A DNA stretch of 64,000 nt, taken from contig OZ220465.1 in the NCBI GenBank assembly GCA_965115815.1, positions 3,472,001 through 3,536,000 on the forward strand, written 5' to 3'. Below are positions 55,878 to 64,000 of this stretch, piece after piece. The position numbers and the translations under genes were made by a program. This DNA comes from VXPW01 sp965115815 (GTDB taxonomy: Bacteria; Pseudomonadota; Alphaproteobacteria; TMED109). The notes beneath the pieces were generated by a model. The model was not told the origin of the DNA and did no database searches. It saw only the letters and a list, made by a program, of their open reading frames with translations. Numbering within the stretch: position 1 is the first letter of the stretch; every line of letters starts with the position of its first letter.

Positions 55878-58295
55878 CCGAGTCATGACAATTATGGCTG
55901 GACCAGAGAGGTCCGATCCCGAACCAAGGCCTGTCGCTGGCCGGCCTGGAAGCCGATTCGATGGCCGAGGGTGGCGCTGCTCAGCCGGTTGGATCCGTGC
56001 CACATGATCTGGTGTCCGGGTTCGGGGTCGTGCTTGCGGTCCCGATACCCTCCGAGATGGGCGACCAGACGCACGGCGGCACCAAGGGGATCGGGCGCGG
56101 GCATGGCCTGCTCGCGGGCATAGTCGCGGAGGAAGGCCAGTTCCGGATCGGTGAACATCAGCGTGGGTGCACAGTCCGGGACCGGTCGTCCGAGCAGGGT
56201 CAGAACCATGATGCGCCAAGCGATCACGGCATGGATGGCGGTGGCCCGTTGCAGGCGTTCGGCCTTGCGGAACCGCAGGGACTGCACCTGGCAGCCGGAT
56301 TTCAGGACGCGGAAGAAATCCTCGATCTTCCAGCGCTGAAGATCGTGGCCGACCACCTCGGCGGCGTGCGGACCGGTGCGCACCGGGAGCGTGGTGAGCA
56401 GGAACCCCTGCACCGGATTCTCGCCTTCGGGCGGGTGGATTTCGACCCGATGGACGGTCGAGACGGACACGGGATCCTTGCCCTCCAGGGTCGACGGCAG
56501 GGTCAGGCGACGATGCCGGAGTTCGCAGTGGGCCACGCGCTTGCGCCGCGCCGGCCGGGCCGGCTTCCCGCGCGATTTCCGGCGTTCGGTCAGGCCGTCG
56601 ATCTCGATGTCGATCCGATCGTCGGGCGGGCCGGCCTGCAGGGCAGCGAACCGCTTCGGGCGATGGGGCCCCAAGACCCGATCATGCCGGGCCCGCACCA
56701 ACACCTCGACCCGCGGGTGCTGGCGCTGGAGATCAAACCGTTCGAAGAAGTCCGCCTCCCGATCGCAGACCGTGATCACGCGGGTCTTGCCGCCGACTTC
56801 CCGGACGGCGTCGACGGTGTCCGTGAAGCCGTGGAGCCATCGCCGGCTTTTCGTCCCGGCGGCGACGGTCTTCGCGTGCTTCTTCAGCGGGTCGAACCCC
56901 AACCGCAGCACCCCCAGGGGCAGGCCGGTGTCGGTCACCGCCAGCGTGGCGTGCAGGTGCAGGCCGAGGGTCGAGGCACGGGTCTGGTTCGTGCCGATCA
57001 CCTGCAGGCCGTCACACCCCGGCCGCCGCGCAAAGCTCCGATCACTCCCGTCCTGGATCGCCAGCACCGTCCGCTGCCCCCGGATGCGTTGGAGGGTACG
57101 CTCCCGGTGGGGCGCCAGGATGTGGTCCGCCGTGATGGCGCTGTCCGCCGGTTGCTCGATCCACCGGTAGAAGGCACGGATGACCGTACGGCTGCGGTCC
57201 GGGTGGGCCTGGATCTTCTGTCCCGGATCCTCCGCCAGCAGCGAAGCGCTCTTCACCAGCCGCGCCGTCCGTCGCCGATCCCCCAAGGGTGCTCCTCCCA
57301 GCTCGTTCGCGGCCCACTCCTGTGCACGGAGACCCTCCCCGGGCGCAAGCGACGGCCATCGCTCCACTTCGGCCACCCCGAGATCCCGGCGCCAGCGCCG
57401 GTGCAACGGGTACATCCAGACCGTCTTCCCGGTCTTCTCCCGGCGATGATACCGGTCCTGGCGGCCCCGCCCCTTCGTCGCGCCCACGCACACGAAATTC
57501 GCGGCCCGCAGGCCGGTGCCCTGCACACCCGCATCCGCATAGCGTTCCACCCGCCACACCCGCAGGCCGTAGCGGGCCTCGAGGTCCGCGGGCCGCCGCC
57601 GCAACCGGCGGCCCAACACCTGGCTGGCGAGATGGGGACAGCGGACCGCCGGACGGATCAGGAAGCGGCTGAGACCGATCACCCGGTGGAGGTGATCCCG
57701 GCGCTGCGGCGCACTCCACCCGATCCCGCGATCCCGCGCCCCCACCTGCAAGGCGGCGGCCGAGAACCCGGCCGCGCCCAGGATCCCGTGTCCCGAGGTC
57801 ACCCGATAGCGCACCTGAGGGCCCGCGAAGGTCGTCAGGCCATGCGGATGCTCGCGCGCGATCCGCGGGTTCCACACCGTGCGCTGCGCCACCGCCGTCA
57901 CCGGAACCACCTCCAGCCCTTCGATCTCCGACACCCGCCCCGGCACCCCGACCGGCGCCGGAACGGCCTCGTCCAGCGGACGCGGCGTTCGGTCCGGCGG
58001 CGGCACCCGGGGCGGCGGCAGGACGATCTCCGGCGCGGACGCCGCCAGCGTGCGCAGGGCCTTGAGGCATCCCGAAACCTGCCACCGGCCGAGGGCGTCG
58101 ACCAAGGCAAACTCCTCGCACACCCGGCGGCCCAAGGACTGCCGGCTGGCAAACGACTCCCGCGACAGGATCCCGGCCACCCGGGACCGCGCTTCCGCGC
58201 CGCGCAGCGTCTGAAGGATGTTCGATTGGGTCCGCAGGGCGAGGGACCGTACACCGCCCGATCGGCAATGTCCAGCCCTTTTTTTCAGGACATGG
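55878..58295 (-). mobile_element. IS4/IS50-like element with DUF4338-transposase fusion, 8-bp target duplication
   Basis: 2418 bp flanked on both sides by TAGCCCTA (55870-55877 and 58296-58303). Inverted repeats CCGAGTCATGACAATTATGG and CCATGTCCTGAAAAAAAGGG both run on into CTGGAC. It is inserted in the sequence that corresponds to the 3' flank of the RTX cassette at 23.5 kb. Confidence 0.88.
55892..58180 (-). CDS. DUF4338 (DruA-like) domain - Tn5/IS50-type DDE transposase fusion
   Basis: 762 residues from GTG at 58180; sensible coding continues upstream without a standard start, so the true N-terminus may be earlier. Residues about 1-235 are DUF4338: EEFALVDALGRWQVSGCLKA, VGARDRGIGWSAPQRRDHLH, RCPHLASQVLGRRLRRRPAD, LRAANFVCVGATKGRGRQDR. 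Residues about 250-760 are an IS50-like transposase: Tn5 N-domain (GGAPLGDRRRTARLVKSASL), first Asp in TVLAIQDGSDRSF, second in VITVCDREADFFERFD, and the Y(2)R(3)E(6)K-type region LQRWKIEDFFRVLKSGCQVQ. No frameshift; possibly active. Confidence 0.85.
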   Translation of the reverse strand: MAGILSRESFASRQSLGRRVCEEFALVDALGRWQVSGCLKALRTLAASAPEIVLPPPRVPPPDRTPRPLDEAVPAPVGVPGRVSEIEGLEVVPVTAVAQRTVWNPRIAREHPHGLTTFAGPQVRYRVTSGHGILGAAGFSAAALQVGARDRGIGWSAPQRRDHLHRVIGLSRFLIRPAVRCPHLASQVLGRRLRRRPADLEARYGLRVWRVERYADAGVQGTGLRAANFVCVGATKGRGRQDRYHRREKTGKTVWMYPLHRRWRRDLGVAEVERWPSLAPGEGLRAQEWAANELGGAPLGDRRRTARLVKSASLLAEDPGQKIQAHPDRSRTVIRAFYRWIEQPADSAITADHILAPHRERTLQRIRGQRTVLAIQDGSDRSFARRPGCDGLQVIGTNQTRASTLGLHLHATLAVTDTGLPLGVLRLGFDPLKKHAKTVAAGTKSRRWLHGFTDTVDAVREVGGKTRVITVCDREADFFERFDLQRQHPRVEVLVRARHDRVLGPHRPKRFAALQAGPPDDRIDIEIDGLTERRKSRGKPARPARRKRVAHCELRHRRLTLPSTLEGKDPVSVSTVHRVEIHPPEGENPVQGFLLTTLPVRTGPHAAEVVGHDLQRWKIEDFFRVLKSGCQVQSLRFRKAERLQRATAIHAVIAWRIMVLTLLGRPVPDCAPTLMFTDPELAFLRDYAREQAMPAPDPLGAAVRLVAHLGGYRDRKHDPEPGHQIMWHGSNRLSSATLGHRIGFQAGQRQALVRDRTSLVQP

Positions 58296-58418
58296 TAGCC
58301 CTAGCCGTCGCCGTGCGATCTTCCGGCCGGTCGGCCCGGCCGGTGCCTCGATCTGCCGCAACGGAACCGGCAGCGCGCGGCCGGGATCCCGCCGATCCGG
58401 CCGCGCCAAGCCGAACCT

Positions 58419-59656
58419 TCAAGCGAATAGGAAGTCGTTTGCTTCAAGATCGAAAGAGTCAAGGTCTCTGAGCGTGATGTACCACGACAAATTGTCTTCT
58501 TCCGCCTTGCTGTAAACTAGCGCGCATTTTTCCTCGACGCCAGAGGAAAAAATCGTTCCATATGCGATTTCAAGGTCCTTAAATTCGCTGATAAGTTCAG
58601 AAGACCCGCTGACCTTGGCGATTCCCTCCATCCGGATGACATCATCCTCCGACCGATCGAAGTCCATGATTTCATCATGAAGTCCGCTGCCTGTCCTGAA
58701 GACGAAGGTATCGGCGCCGGTGCCGCCGTGCATCTTGTCGACGCCGGCGCCGCCGCGAAGCGTGTCGTCGCCGGCGCCGCCGTACAGCTTGTCGTCACCG
58801 GCGCCGCCTTGCAGGTAGTCGTTGCCGGCGTCGCCGTGGAGCTCGTCCACGCCGTCGCCGCCGATCAGCCAGTCGTCGCCGGCCCCGCCGTGGAGGTGGT
58901 TGCGGCCGGCCACGCCTTCCAGCGTGTCGTCGCCGTCGCCGCCGAACAGCCGGTCCGCGAGCGTGTCTCCGAACACGACTTCCCGGTCCGGGTCCAACCC
59001 TTTTGGCTCCGCGTTGGCGCCGCCGTACAGCTTGTCGTCGCCGGCCCCGCCGTAGAGCGTGTCCGCGCCGTCGTCGCCTTCCAGCGTGTCGTTGTCGTCG
59101 CCGCCGTGGAGCACGTCGTCGTCGGCGCCGCCTTCCAGCGTGTCGTTGCCCTTGCCGCCGTGGAGCACGTCGTTGCCGATCCCGCCGTACAGCGTGTCCA
59201 CGCCGGCGCCGCCGTACAGGTGGTCGGCGCCGCCTTCGCCGTGCAGCGTGTCGTCGTCGCCGTCGCCATGCAGGTGGTCGGCGCCCCGTTCCTGCCGTAG
59301 AGCTCGTCGTCGCCGTCGCCGCCCCAGATCCGGTCGATGCCGCTCCTGCCGTAGAGCGTGTCGTTGCCGGCCAGACCCGAAATCCGGTCGTCGCCGGGCC
59401 CGCCGCGCAGCACGTCGTCGTCGGGGGTTCCGGTCAGCGTCCGGTCAGCGTCTTTGCCTGGTTTAGAGCCTGTACGGAAACTATTGAGCGGTCCCGATTC
59501 TGGCCGCTCGTGCAAAGTATCGGCGTCGGAGAGACTGCTTCGAAAGCAATCTGACAGATGTGGAATGGGCTTGTTTGATCCCGATGTACTCTCCAGCCAC
59601 ATCGCAGATACCAGAATCGGGGTCGCTCAATAGTTTCCGCACAGGCTCTTAGACAT
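58419..59656 (-). pseudogene. Short RTX protein 6, split by a MITE and a 2-base insertion
   Basis: Paralogue of RTX gene 3 (same AGGAGG ribosome site and start context, same AEPKG(L)DPDRE insert). The original ATG at 59656 is followed after two codons by the 183-bp MITE (59466-59648). Past it, TLTGTPDDDVLRGG resumes. Near 59288 two extra bases relative to the 22.4-kb copy shift the frame. The rest (58419-59201) is intact with about 14 nonapeptides, a cap HDEIMDFDRSEDDVIRMEGI, and the end LEANDFLFA. Confidence 0.85.
59466..59648. mobile_element. 183-bp MITE, copy 3, inserted in RTX gene 6
   Basis: Ends GAGCCTGTACGGAAACTATT and its inverse. TTA is duplicated at 59463-59465 and 59649-59651. Insert plus duplication is 186 bp, a multiple of three, so the host frame is kept beyond it. 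Confidence 0.92.
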
Positions 59657-59704
59657 GGAATTTCCTCCTCTAGTGGAAAGGTTGGATGAAAGCAGGTTCG
59701 CGTT

Positions 59705-60565
59705 TCACGCGATGAAGTCGAACGCGAAATCGGACTCGGTCAATTCCGCCGCCGGCGTGCCCCAAACTTCGATGCTCCATTCTCCGGATGCATCCTCGAT
59801 GACAACGGGGGAGATGACAACGGGGGACCCCTCCCAGGAGATCCGGCCCTCGAACCGGTCCTCGAAGTGGTTTCTGGGGTCCTTCGCGATGATCAGGTCC
59901 TCGAACCGGATTCCGCTCGCGCTCGTAAAGACGATCGTATCCGTGCCGTCTTCGAAGTCGACTATTTCGTCGTGGCCGCTGTTCCGGTCGAACACGAAGC
60001 GATCCGCGCCGCCGTCGCCGCTCAGGTAGTCGGCGCCGGCCCGGCCGTGGAGCGTGTCGTCGCCGTCGCCGCCGTACAGCTTGTCGTCGCCGGCCCCGCC
60101 GCGAAGCGTGTCGTCGCCGGCGTTGCCGCTCAGGTAGTCGTTGCCGGCCCCGCCGCGAAGCGTGTCGTCGCCGTCGCCGCCGTACAGTTCGTCGTTGCCG
60201 GCCCCGCCGCGAAGCGTGTCGTCGCCGTCGCCGCCGCTCAGGTAGTCGTTGCCGGCCCCGCCGCGAAGCGTGTCGTCGCCGGCGTTGCCGCTCAGGTAGT
60301 CGTTGCCGGCCCCGCCGCGAAGCGTGTCGTCGCCGTCGTGGCCGCCCAGATCGTCGTCGCCGGCCCCGCCGTAGAGCGTGTCCGCGCCGTCGTGGCCGCT
60401 CAGGTCGTCGTTGCCGGCCCCGCCGTGCAGCCAGTCGTCGCCTTCGTAGCCGTTCATCCAGTCGTCGCCTTCGTAGCCGTTCATCCGGTCGTCGCCGTCG
60501 CCACCGCGAAGCGTGTCGTCGCCGGCCCCCCCGCGAAGCCAGTCGTCGTAGTCTCGTCGCACCAT
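59705..60565 (-). CDS. Short RTX protein 5
   Basis: 286 residues from ATG at 60565 with GGGAGA upstream. It starts MVRRDYDDWLRGGAGDDTLR, directly in repeats; about 20 nonapeptides with a recurrent GGAGNDYLSGNAGDDTLR unit. Cap RFVFDRNSGHDEIVDFEDGT, then SGIRFEDLIIAKDPRN and the end ELTESDFAFDFIA, identical to RTX protein 2. First gene of the inverted second cassette; RTX gene 6 follows. Confidence 0.88.
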   Translation of the reverse strand: MVRRDYDDWLRGGAGDDTLRGGDGDDRMNGYEGDDWMNGYEGDDWLHGGAGNDDLSGHDGADTLYGGAGDDDLGGHDGDDTLRGGAGNDYLSGNAGDDTLRGGAGNDYLSGGDGDDTLRGGAGNDELYGGDGDDTLRGGAGNDYLSGNAGDDTLRGGAGDDKLYGGDGDDTLHGRAGADYLSGDGGADRFVFDRNSGHDEIVDFEDGTDTIVFTSASGIRFEDLIIAKDPRNHFEDRFEGRISWEGSPVVISPVVIEDASGEWSIEVWGTPAAELTESDFAFDFIA

Positions 60566-60770
60566 AGTGAAATCTCCCAAGGTCCGGACCCGAGTTTCCG
60601 ACGGACCGCCCCCAGACTAACACAGCCGCCGGCGCGCATTGCGTCCCGCACTTCGTCGATCCGCCGCCGCTTCCCGCGGTCGCGGGCCGGCCCTTCGTCC
60701 GCCGGGGTCGCCGCCGGATGCGCTCGAGCGGCGCGCAGGGGGCCGCAGCGGCCGCGGATCGCCCAGATCG

Positions 60771-61712
60771 CCGCCTGCCTCGCGCGCGCGGTACGACCGC
60801 GCACGTCCCCCGAGGAATCTACGATGCGATCCCGCCTGCCTCGCGCGCGCGGTACGACCGAGTTCGGGTCGTTCCTGCTCGACGGGCTGAGCCCGCCTGC
60901 CTCGCGCGCGCGGTACGACCGAGTTCGGGTCGTTCCTGCTCGACGGGCTGAGCCCGCCTGCCTCGCGCGCGCGGTACGACCGCGGGCGCTGCAGAAGCGG
61001 CTAAAGCGGGTGACGCCGCCTGCCTCGCGCGCGCGGTACGACCAAGCGACACTCCCGCGGAACCTGACGCCGGGGGCCGCCTGCCTCGCGCGCGCGGTAC
61101 GACCGCCATTGTCGACCACCTCGCCGGCGGCGTAGCCCCGCCTGCCTCGCGCGCGCGGTACGACCGTGCATGGGCGAGCGCGCAATCCAGAGTGCAGCCC
61201 GCCTGCCTCGCGCGCGGTACGACCGATCCTGCAGGACCTGGTGCAGCAGGCGCACACCCGCCTGCCTCGCGCGCGCGGTACGACCCTCCAGCCCGCCTCC
61301 GTAGAACGGGAGCTGCACCGCCTGCCTCGCGCGCGCGGTACGACCCTGGACGGATGTGGGGTGGTTCTTGCTTGGCATCCGCCTGCCTCGCGCGCGCGGT
61401 ACGACCTTCGGCACGAAGCCTCCGGATGACGTTCAGCACCCGCCTGCCTCGCGCGCGCGTGTACGACCTCCGGCCGAGGGTTCCGCGGCCCGTGGCTCGA
61501 ACCGCCTGCCTCGCGCGCGCGGTACGACCCTCGACGCACCCGGGGACGAGACCGCGCTGCGCCCGCCTGCCTCGCGCGCGCGGTACGACCGTACGAGACG
61601 GTCTCGCGGATCGAGCCCGGGACCCGCCTGCCTCGCGCGCGCGGTACGACCTCTCGAGCGGCGCCCGCTGGCGGCCGAACCCGGCCGCCTGCCTCGCGCG
61701 CGCGGTACGACC
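60771..61712. CRISPR. CRISPR array, 16 repeats and 15 spacers, no adjacent cas genes
   Basis: The 28-nt repeat starts CCGCCTGCC, has the centre TCGCGCGCGCGGT, and ends ACGACC on the plus strand. Repeat starts: 60771, 60832, 60893, 60954, 61016, 61077, 61138, 61199, 61258, 61318, 61379, 61440, 61502, 61563, 61624, 61685. Spacers are 32-34 nt (nearly all 33) and unlike each other, except that the second and third are identical. Variant repeats: 61199 lacks one CG, 61440 has an extra T. Length and spacing resemble type I-E/I-F arrays, but the repeat sequence is not one I know. Orientation and leader are not clear. No Cas protein is encoded in the window. Confidence 0.92.
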
Positions 61713-61895
61713 CTTTGTCAAGGGGGGTGAAGCGCCCTCGGACCCCCCTTGCCCGGTTCCCGCCGGAGCCGGCCTGCGGACGTCGGCAGAGCCGTGCCGC
61801 CCGTGCCGACTCCGCCATCGCGGGGTTCTGCCGGGTCCCATGGCCGGGGCCCCTACCGCACCGTTACGGAACGGAGCCTGACCGGGCCGAACGCA

Positions 61896-62195
61896 CCCGT
61901 CCCGGCCGAATCCTCGGGGGCGTTCCCGTTCCGCCAGGGAATCGAGATCCCGGTCGTCCAAGGCTTCGAGGACCGGATCCAGGAGTTCCGCGGTGGCCGG
62001 GGTCTCCAGGGTCTCCGGCCGGGCCTGCCGCCCGTCCCGGTACTCCTCCCGGATCGCGAGGATCGTGGCGATGGCGTCGTGCAGTCGCGGTCCGCGAGAG
62101 CGCCGCTCCTTCGGCGTACGGTACGCCGTCTTCGCCGCACCCGCCCGTCGACGCCGGCGGTAACGGCGCTGGCGTTCGGCGTGGGACCGGGTCAC
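61896..62195 (-). CDS. Small hypothetical protein, 3' end lost toward the CRISPR array
   Basis: GTG at 62195: VTRSHAERQRRYRRRRRAG, then AIATILAIREEYRDGRQARP, LLDPVLEALDDRDLDSLAER and RGFGRDG. It resembles small hypothetical proteins that recur near IS in proteobacteria and normally end at ...GYGRD. Here no stop follows; the frame stays open into the array to 60819. The end given marks where similarity to that pattern stops. Confidence 0.5.
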
Positions 62196-62232
62196 GATCC
62201 CGGATCTCCCGGTCCCGGATGGTACGACCCGG

Positions 62233-62965
62233 TTACGGAACGGTCGCGGCGGCCGGCCGTGTGCGAGGATCCGCCCGGCTTCGGAGGGCGGGGTCGTACC
62301 GGGTCGGGGTTTCCCGCAGGGCACAGACCCCTGCGAGCCGGCGGTCGGCGACGGAGCGCACGGCTCGCGCAGGCCGGTGGCCGCGAAGCCGCAGGGCCGG
62401 GTACTGGGCCCGGCGGGCCGGGTCCTGCGGCATCGCGACGCGCGCCCAGGGATCGACGGCCTCCTGCAGGCGAGGATGGGCGGCCCGCCGGCGGACCACG
62501 ATCACCGATGTGCCGGAACGTCGGGGGACGGGGGCCACACCGGACCGGCACCGCAGAGCCGGATCGTCTCGCCGTCGCAGGGCCTCCGGTGCTTCTGCGC
62601 GCAGCGTGGCCCGGACGATCTGCCGACGCCCGGTCGCGAACTCCGGATCTCTGCGTCCCGCTGCACCGCCGGCCCCGATGCGGATTCCGATCCCTCTTCC
62701 TGCTGCATCACGTCCGTCGTCTGCCGGTCGATCTCCTTCCGCACGTCCGCCCGTGGTCCGGTGACGAGGTCCAGCGGGGCGAACCCCACCCGGAGAGGGC
62801 CCACGGCGGCTTCCGTGGTGCCATCCGCCACTCGGATGGCCGGCGCTCGGAGGGTCTTCAGGACGGTGTCGGCATCCCGGCGCCGCACGCGATGGCGGCG
62901 AAGGATCCGGGGCACGGTGCTGGCGCGGAGTCTGCGGGCCCGGTCCGGCGCAAGACCATCCCATG
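62233..62965 (-). pseudogene. IS110-family transposase remnant
   Basis: The minus strand, in two frames, gives IRVADGTTEAAVGPLRVGF then the Transposase_20 region LRAEAPEALRRRDDPALRCR, SGVAPVPRRSGTSVIVVRRR, AAHPRLQEAVDPWARVAM and RGHRPARAVRSVADRRLAG. The N-terminal DEDD part is missing, cut by the IS630 insertion at 62966. Confidence 0.75.
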
Positions 62966-63480
62966 CTAGTAGTACGGAAACGTTGAACTGACGACAGTAT
63001 TCTGGCAAGATTTCCGTGTCGGTCCGTGTCGGCCCCGTGTCGGTGTGTGTCGGCACGCGTGGGCGCCTGATCGGTACGGCGCTTTCTTGTTCATCCCCAC
63101 AGACCCGATGCCGAACGTGCAGGCGCTCACACTCTCCTGGGGATCGGACGGATCCGGTTTCCGGGAACCGAGCCTGCCTGCAGGGGTTCGGTGCGGGGAT
63201 CGGAGTGGATCATGGCCAACCCTCAGGGCAGGAAGCTCGATCGAGTGCGCCTTTCGGCGCCGGAGCGCCGGGAACTCCAGGCGATCGTCGACGGTACCGG
63301 AGCCGCCTGGCGTCGTCGTCGGGCGCAGATTCTCCGGATGGCGGACGAAGGGCGCGACGGCGGCAAACTCCGGGATGTGGACATCGCGCGCGGCTTGGGC
63401 ATCGGCGCTTCGACGGTCGGACGCCTGTGCAAGCGCTGTGTTCTGGAGGGTCTGGAGGCCGCCCTCCGCCGCCGGGAGCC
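62966..63480 (+). mobile_element. IS630-family fragment (left end and N-terminal part)
   Basis: Begins CTAGTAGTACGGAAACGTTG, has GTGTCGG repeats (fewer and more varied than at 23.7 kb), and the transposase start MANPQGRKLDRVRLSAPERR at 63212, followed by the helix-turn-helix region. Homology to the full copy ends near 63480, where unrelated sequence begins. Confidence 0.85.
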
Positions 63481-63531
63481 TTTCATGCCGCCACACTTGA
63501 CGTGCGTCGGTCCGTCCGTCATGGTGACGGC

Positions 63532-64000
63532 ATGCAAGTCGGACTTCGACATCTCCGCGCCGACACGGTCGAGTGGCTGAAGGCGGCGGCGGCCGAGGAC
63601 GGCCGGACGCGTCATGCGCTGGCGCGCGAGCTGTGCGAACGCGAGGACTGGCGCAACGCCCGGGGGCAGCCCTGCGTGTCCCAGGCGCGCGGGGTTCTGC
63701 CCGGGATCGCGAAGCGGGCGGGGTTCATGCTGCCCGAGGCGCGGCCGGGTCCGTGCCGCACGCCGGGCCGTCCGGGCGGCGAGGTGGCGCGCACCGACCC
63801 GGACCGGAAGCTGGCGTGCACGCTGGCGGATCTCGGGGCGGTCACCCTGGTCCCGGTGGGCGCGGCCCCGGACCGGCGCCGCTGGCGCGAGATGATGGAG
63901 ACCCATCATCCGCAGGGTTGGAAGCACCGGCCGGGGAAGGTCCTCAACTTCTGGGTCGTGTCGTCGCGCCACGGTCGTCTCGGCGGCCTCGGGTATACGG
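63532..64000 (+). CDS. DUF4338 (DruA-like) protein, N-terminal part, runs off the window
   Basis: ATG at 63532, open to the edge (156 codons): HALARELCEREDWRNARGQP, VSQARGVLPGIAKRAGFMLP, LADLGAVTLVPVGAAPDRRR, MMETHHPQGWKHRPGKVLNF, WVVSSRHGRLGGLGYT. This is the DUF4338 start (usual R.LMExHHylG...G.qlRYlv). Whether it continues into a transposase domain, as the two other copies here do, cannot be seen. Confidence 0.7.
   Translation, partial: MQVGLRHLRADTVEWLKAAAAEDGRTRHALARELCEREDWRNARGQPCVSQARGVLPGIAKRAGFMLPEARPGPCRTPGRPGGEVARTDPDRKLACTLADLGAVTLVPVGAAPDRRRWREMMETHHPQGWKHRPGKVLNFWVVSSRHGRLGGLGYT

Noticed and set aside
61192..61881. Plus-strand proteins with RLPRARGTT or CLARAVRP repeats
   Set aside because: Translations of the CRISPR repeats; the 61-bp period is not a multiple of three and the spacers show no coding constraint.

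Overview
The window is very GC-rich, roughly 70% by eye, and dense with genes. It most resembles an alphaproteobacterium of a Rhodospirillales-like kind. The evidence is gene order: a coiled-coil ORF, zapA, a 6S RNA, 5-formyl-THF cyclo-ligase and a TIGR00282/YmdB-type phosphoesterase; ribF-ileS-lspA followed by a DUF3035-type lipoprotein; coxB-ctaD-ctaB; and ispA-hpnC-hpnD-hpnE. The many IS copies, nested elements, MITEs and frameshifted genes suggest a genome undergoing IS expansion, as in some host-associated lineages. That last step is inference.

Layout. 1-7.7 kb: cytochrome c oxidase genes (minus strand), an amine/D-amino-acid-type FAD oxidoreductase, an orphan TRAP binding protein, and the zapA/6S/fau/ymdB cluster. 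7.7-13.8 kb: an IS nest (IS5, IS630 and IS66 pieces, 183-bp MITEs) around a lower-GC two-gene module (10802-12591) whose larger protein has an ImmA/IrrE-like end with a lost HExxH motif. 14.2-19 kb: ribF-ileS-lspA-DUF3035. 19.5-23.4 kb: three short RTX (GGxGxDxUx) repeat genes, then an IS630 element. 25.6-30.3 kb: ispA and the HpnCDE squalene route, leading from farnesyl-PP to squalene. 30.9 kb: tRNA-Ala(CGC). 31-35.7 kb: ISAs1 and IS1634 remnants around a fourth RTX gene. 36.4-43.6 kb: argG, yggT, spermidine genes (speE, ornithine decarboxylase, speD), an MscS channel and NhaA. 44.3-45.5 kb: a broken Rpn nuclease gene. 46-50 kb: a four-gene molybdenum hydroxylase operon. 50.3-52.9 kb: a NalP-like lipoprotein subtilase and a small lipoprotein. 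53.6-64 kb: a second mobile island with a MITE, three DUF4338 (DruA-like) ORFs, two of them visibly fused to transposases, an inverted second copy of the two-gene RTX cassette, a 16-repeat CRISPR array without cas genes, and IS110/IS630 remnants.

The strongest unusual themes are: (1) DUF4338/DruA-like domains joined to two unrelated DDE transposases; (2) six short RTX proteins with a shared DFxF C-terminus but no type I exporter in view, two of them in an inverted cassette duplication about 37 kb apart; (3) two MITE families traceable to autonomous IS in the same window, one of which has inserted at the start of an RTX gene with a clean target duplication; and (4) an orphan CRISPR array with an unusual GC-rich repeat.
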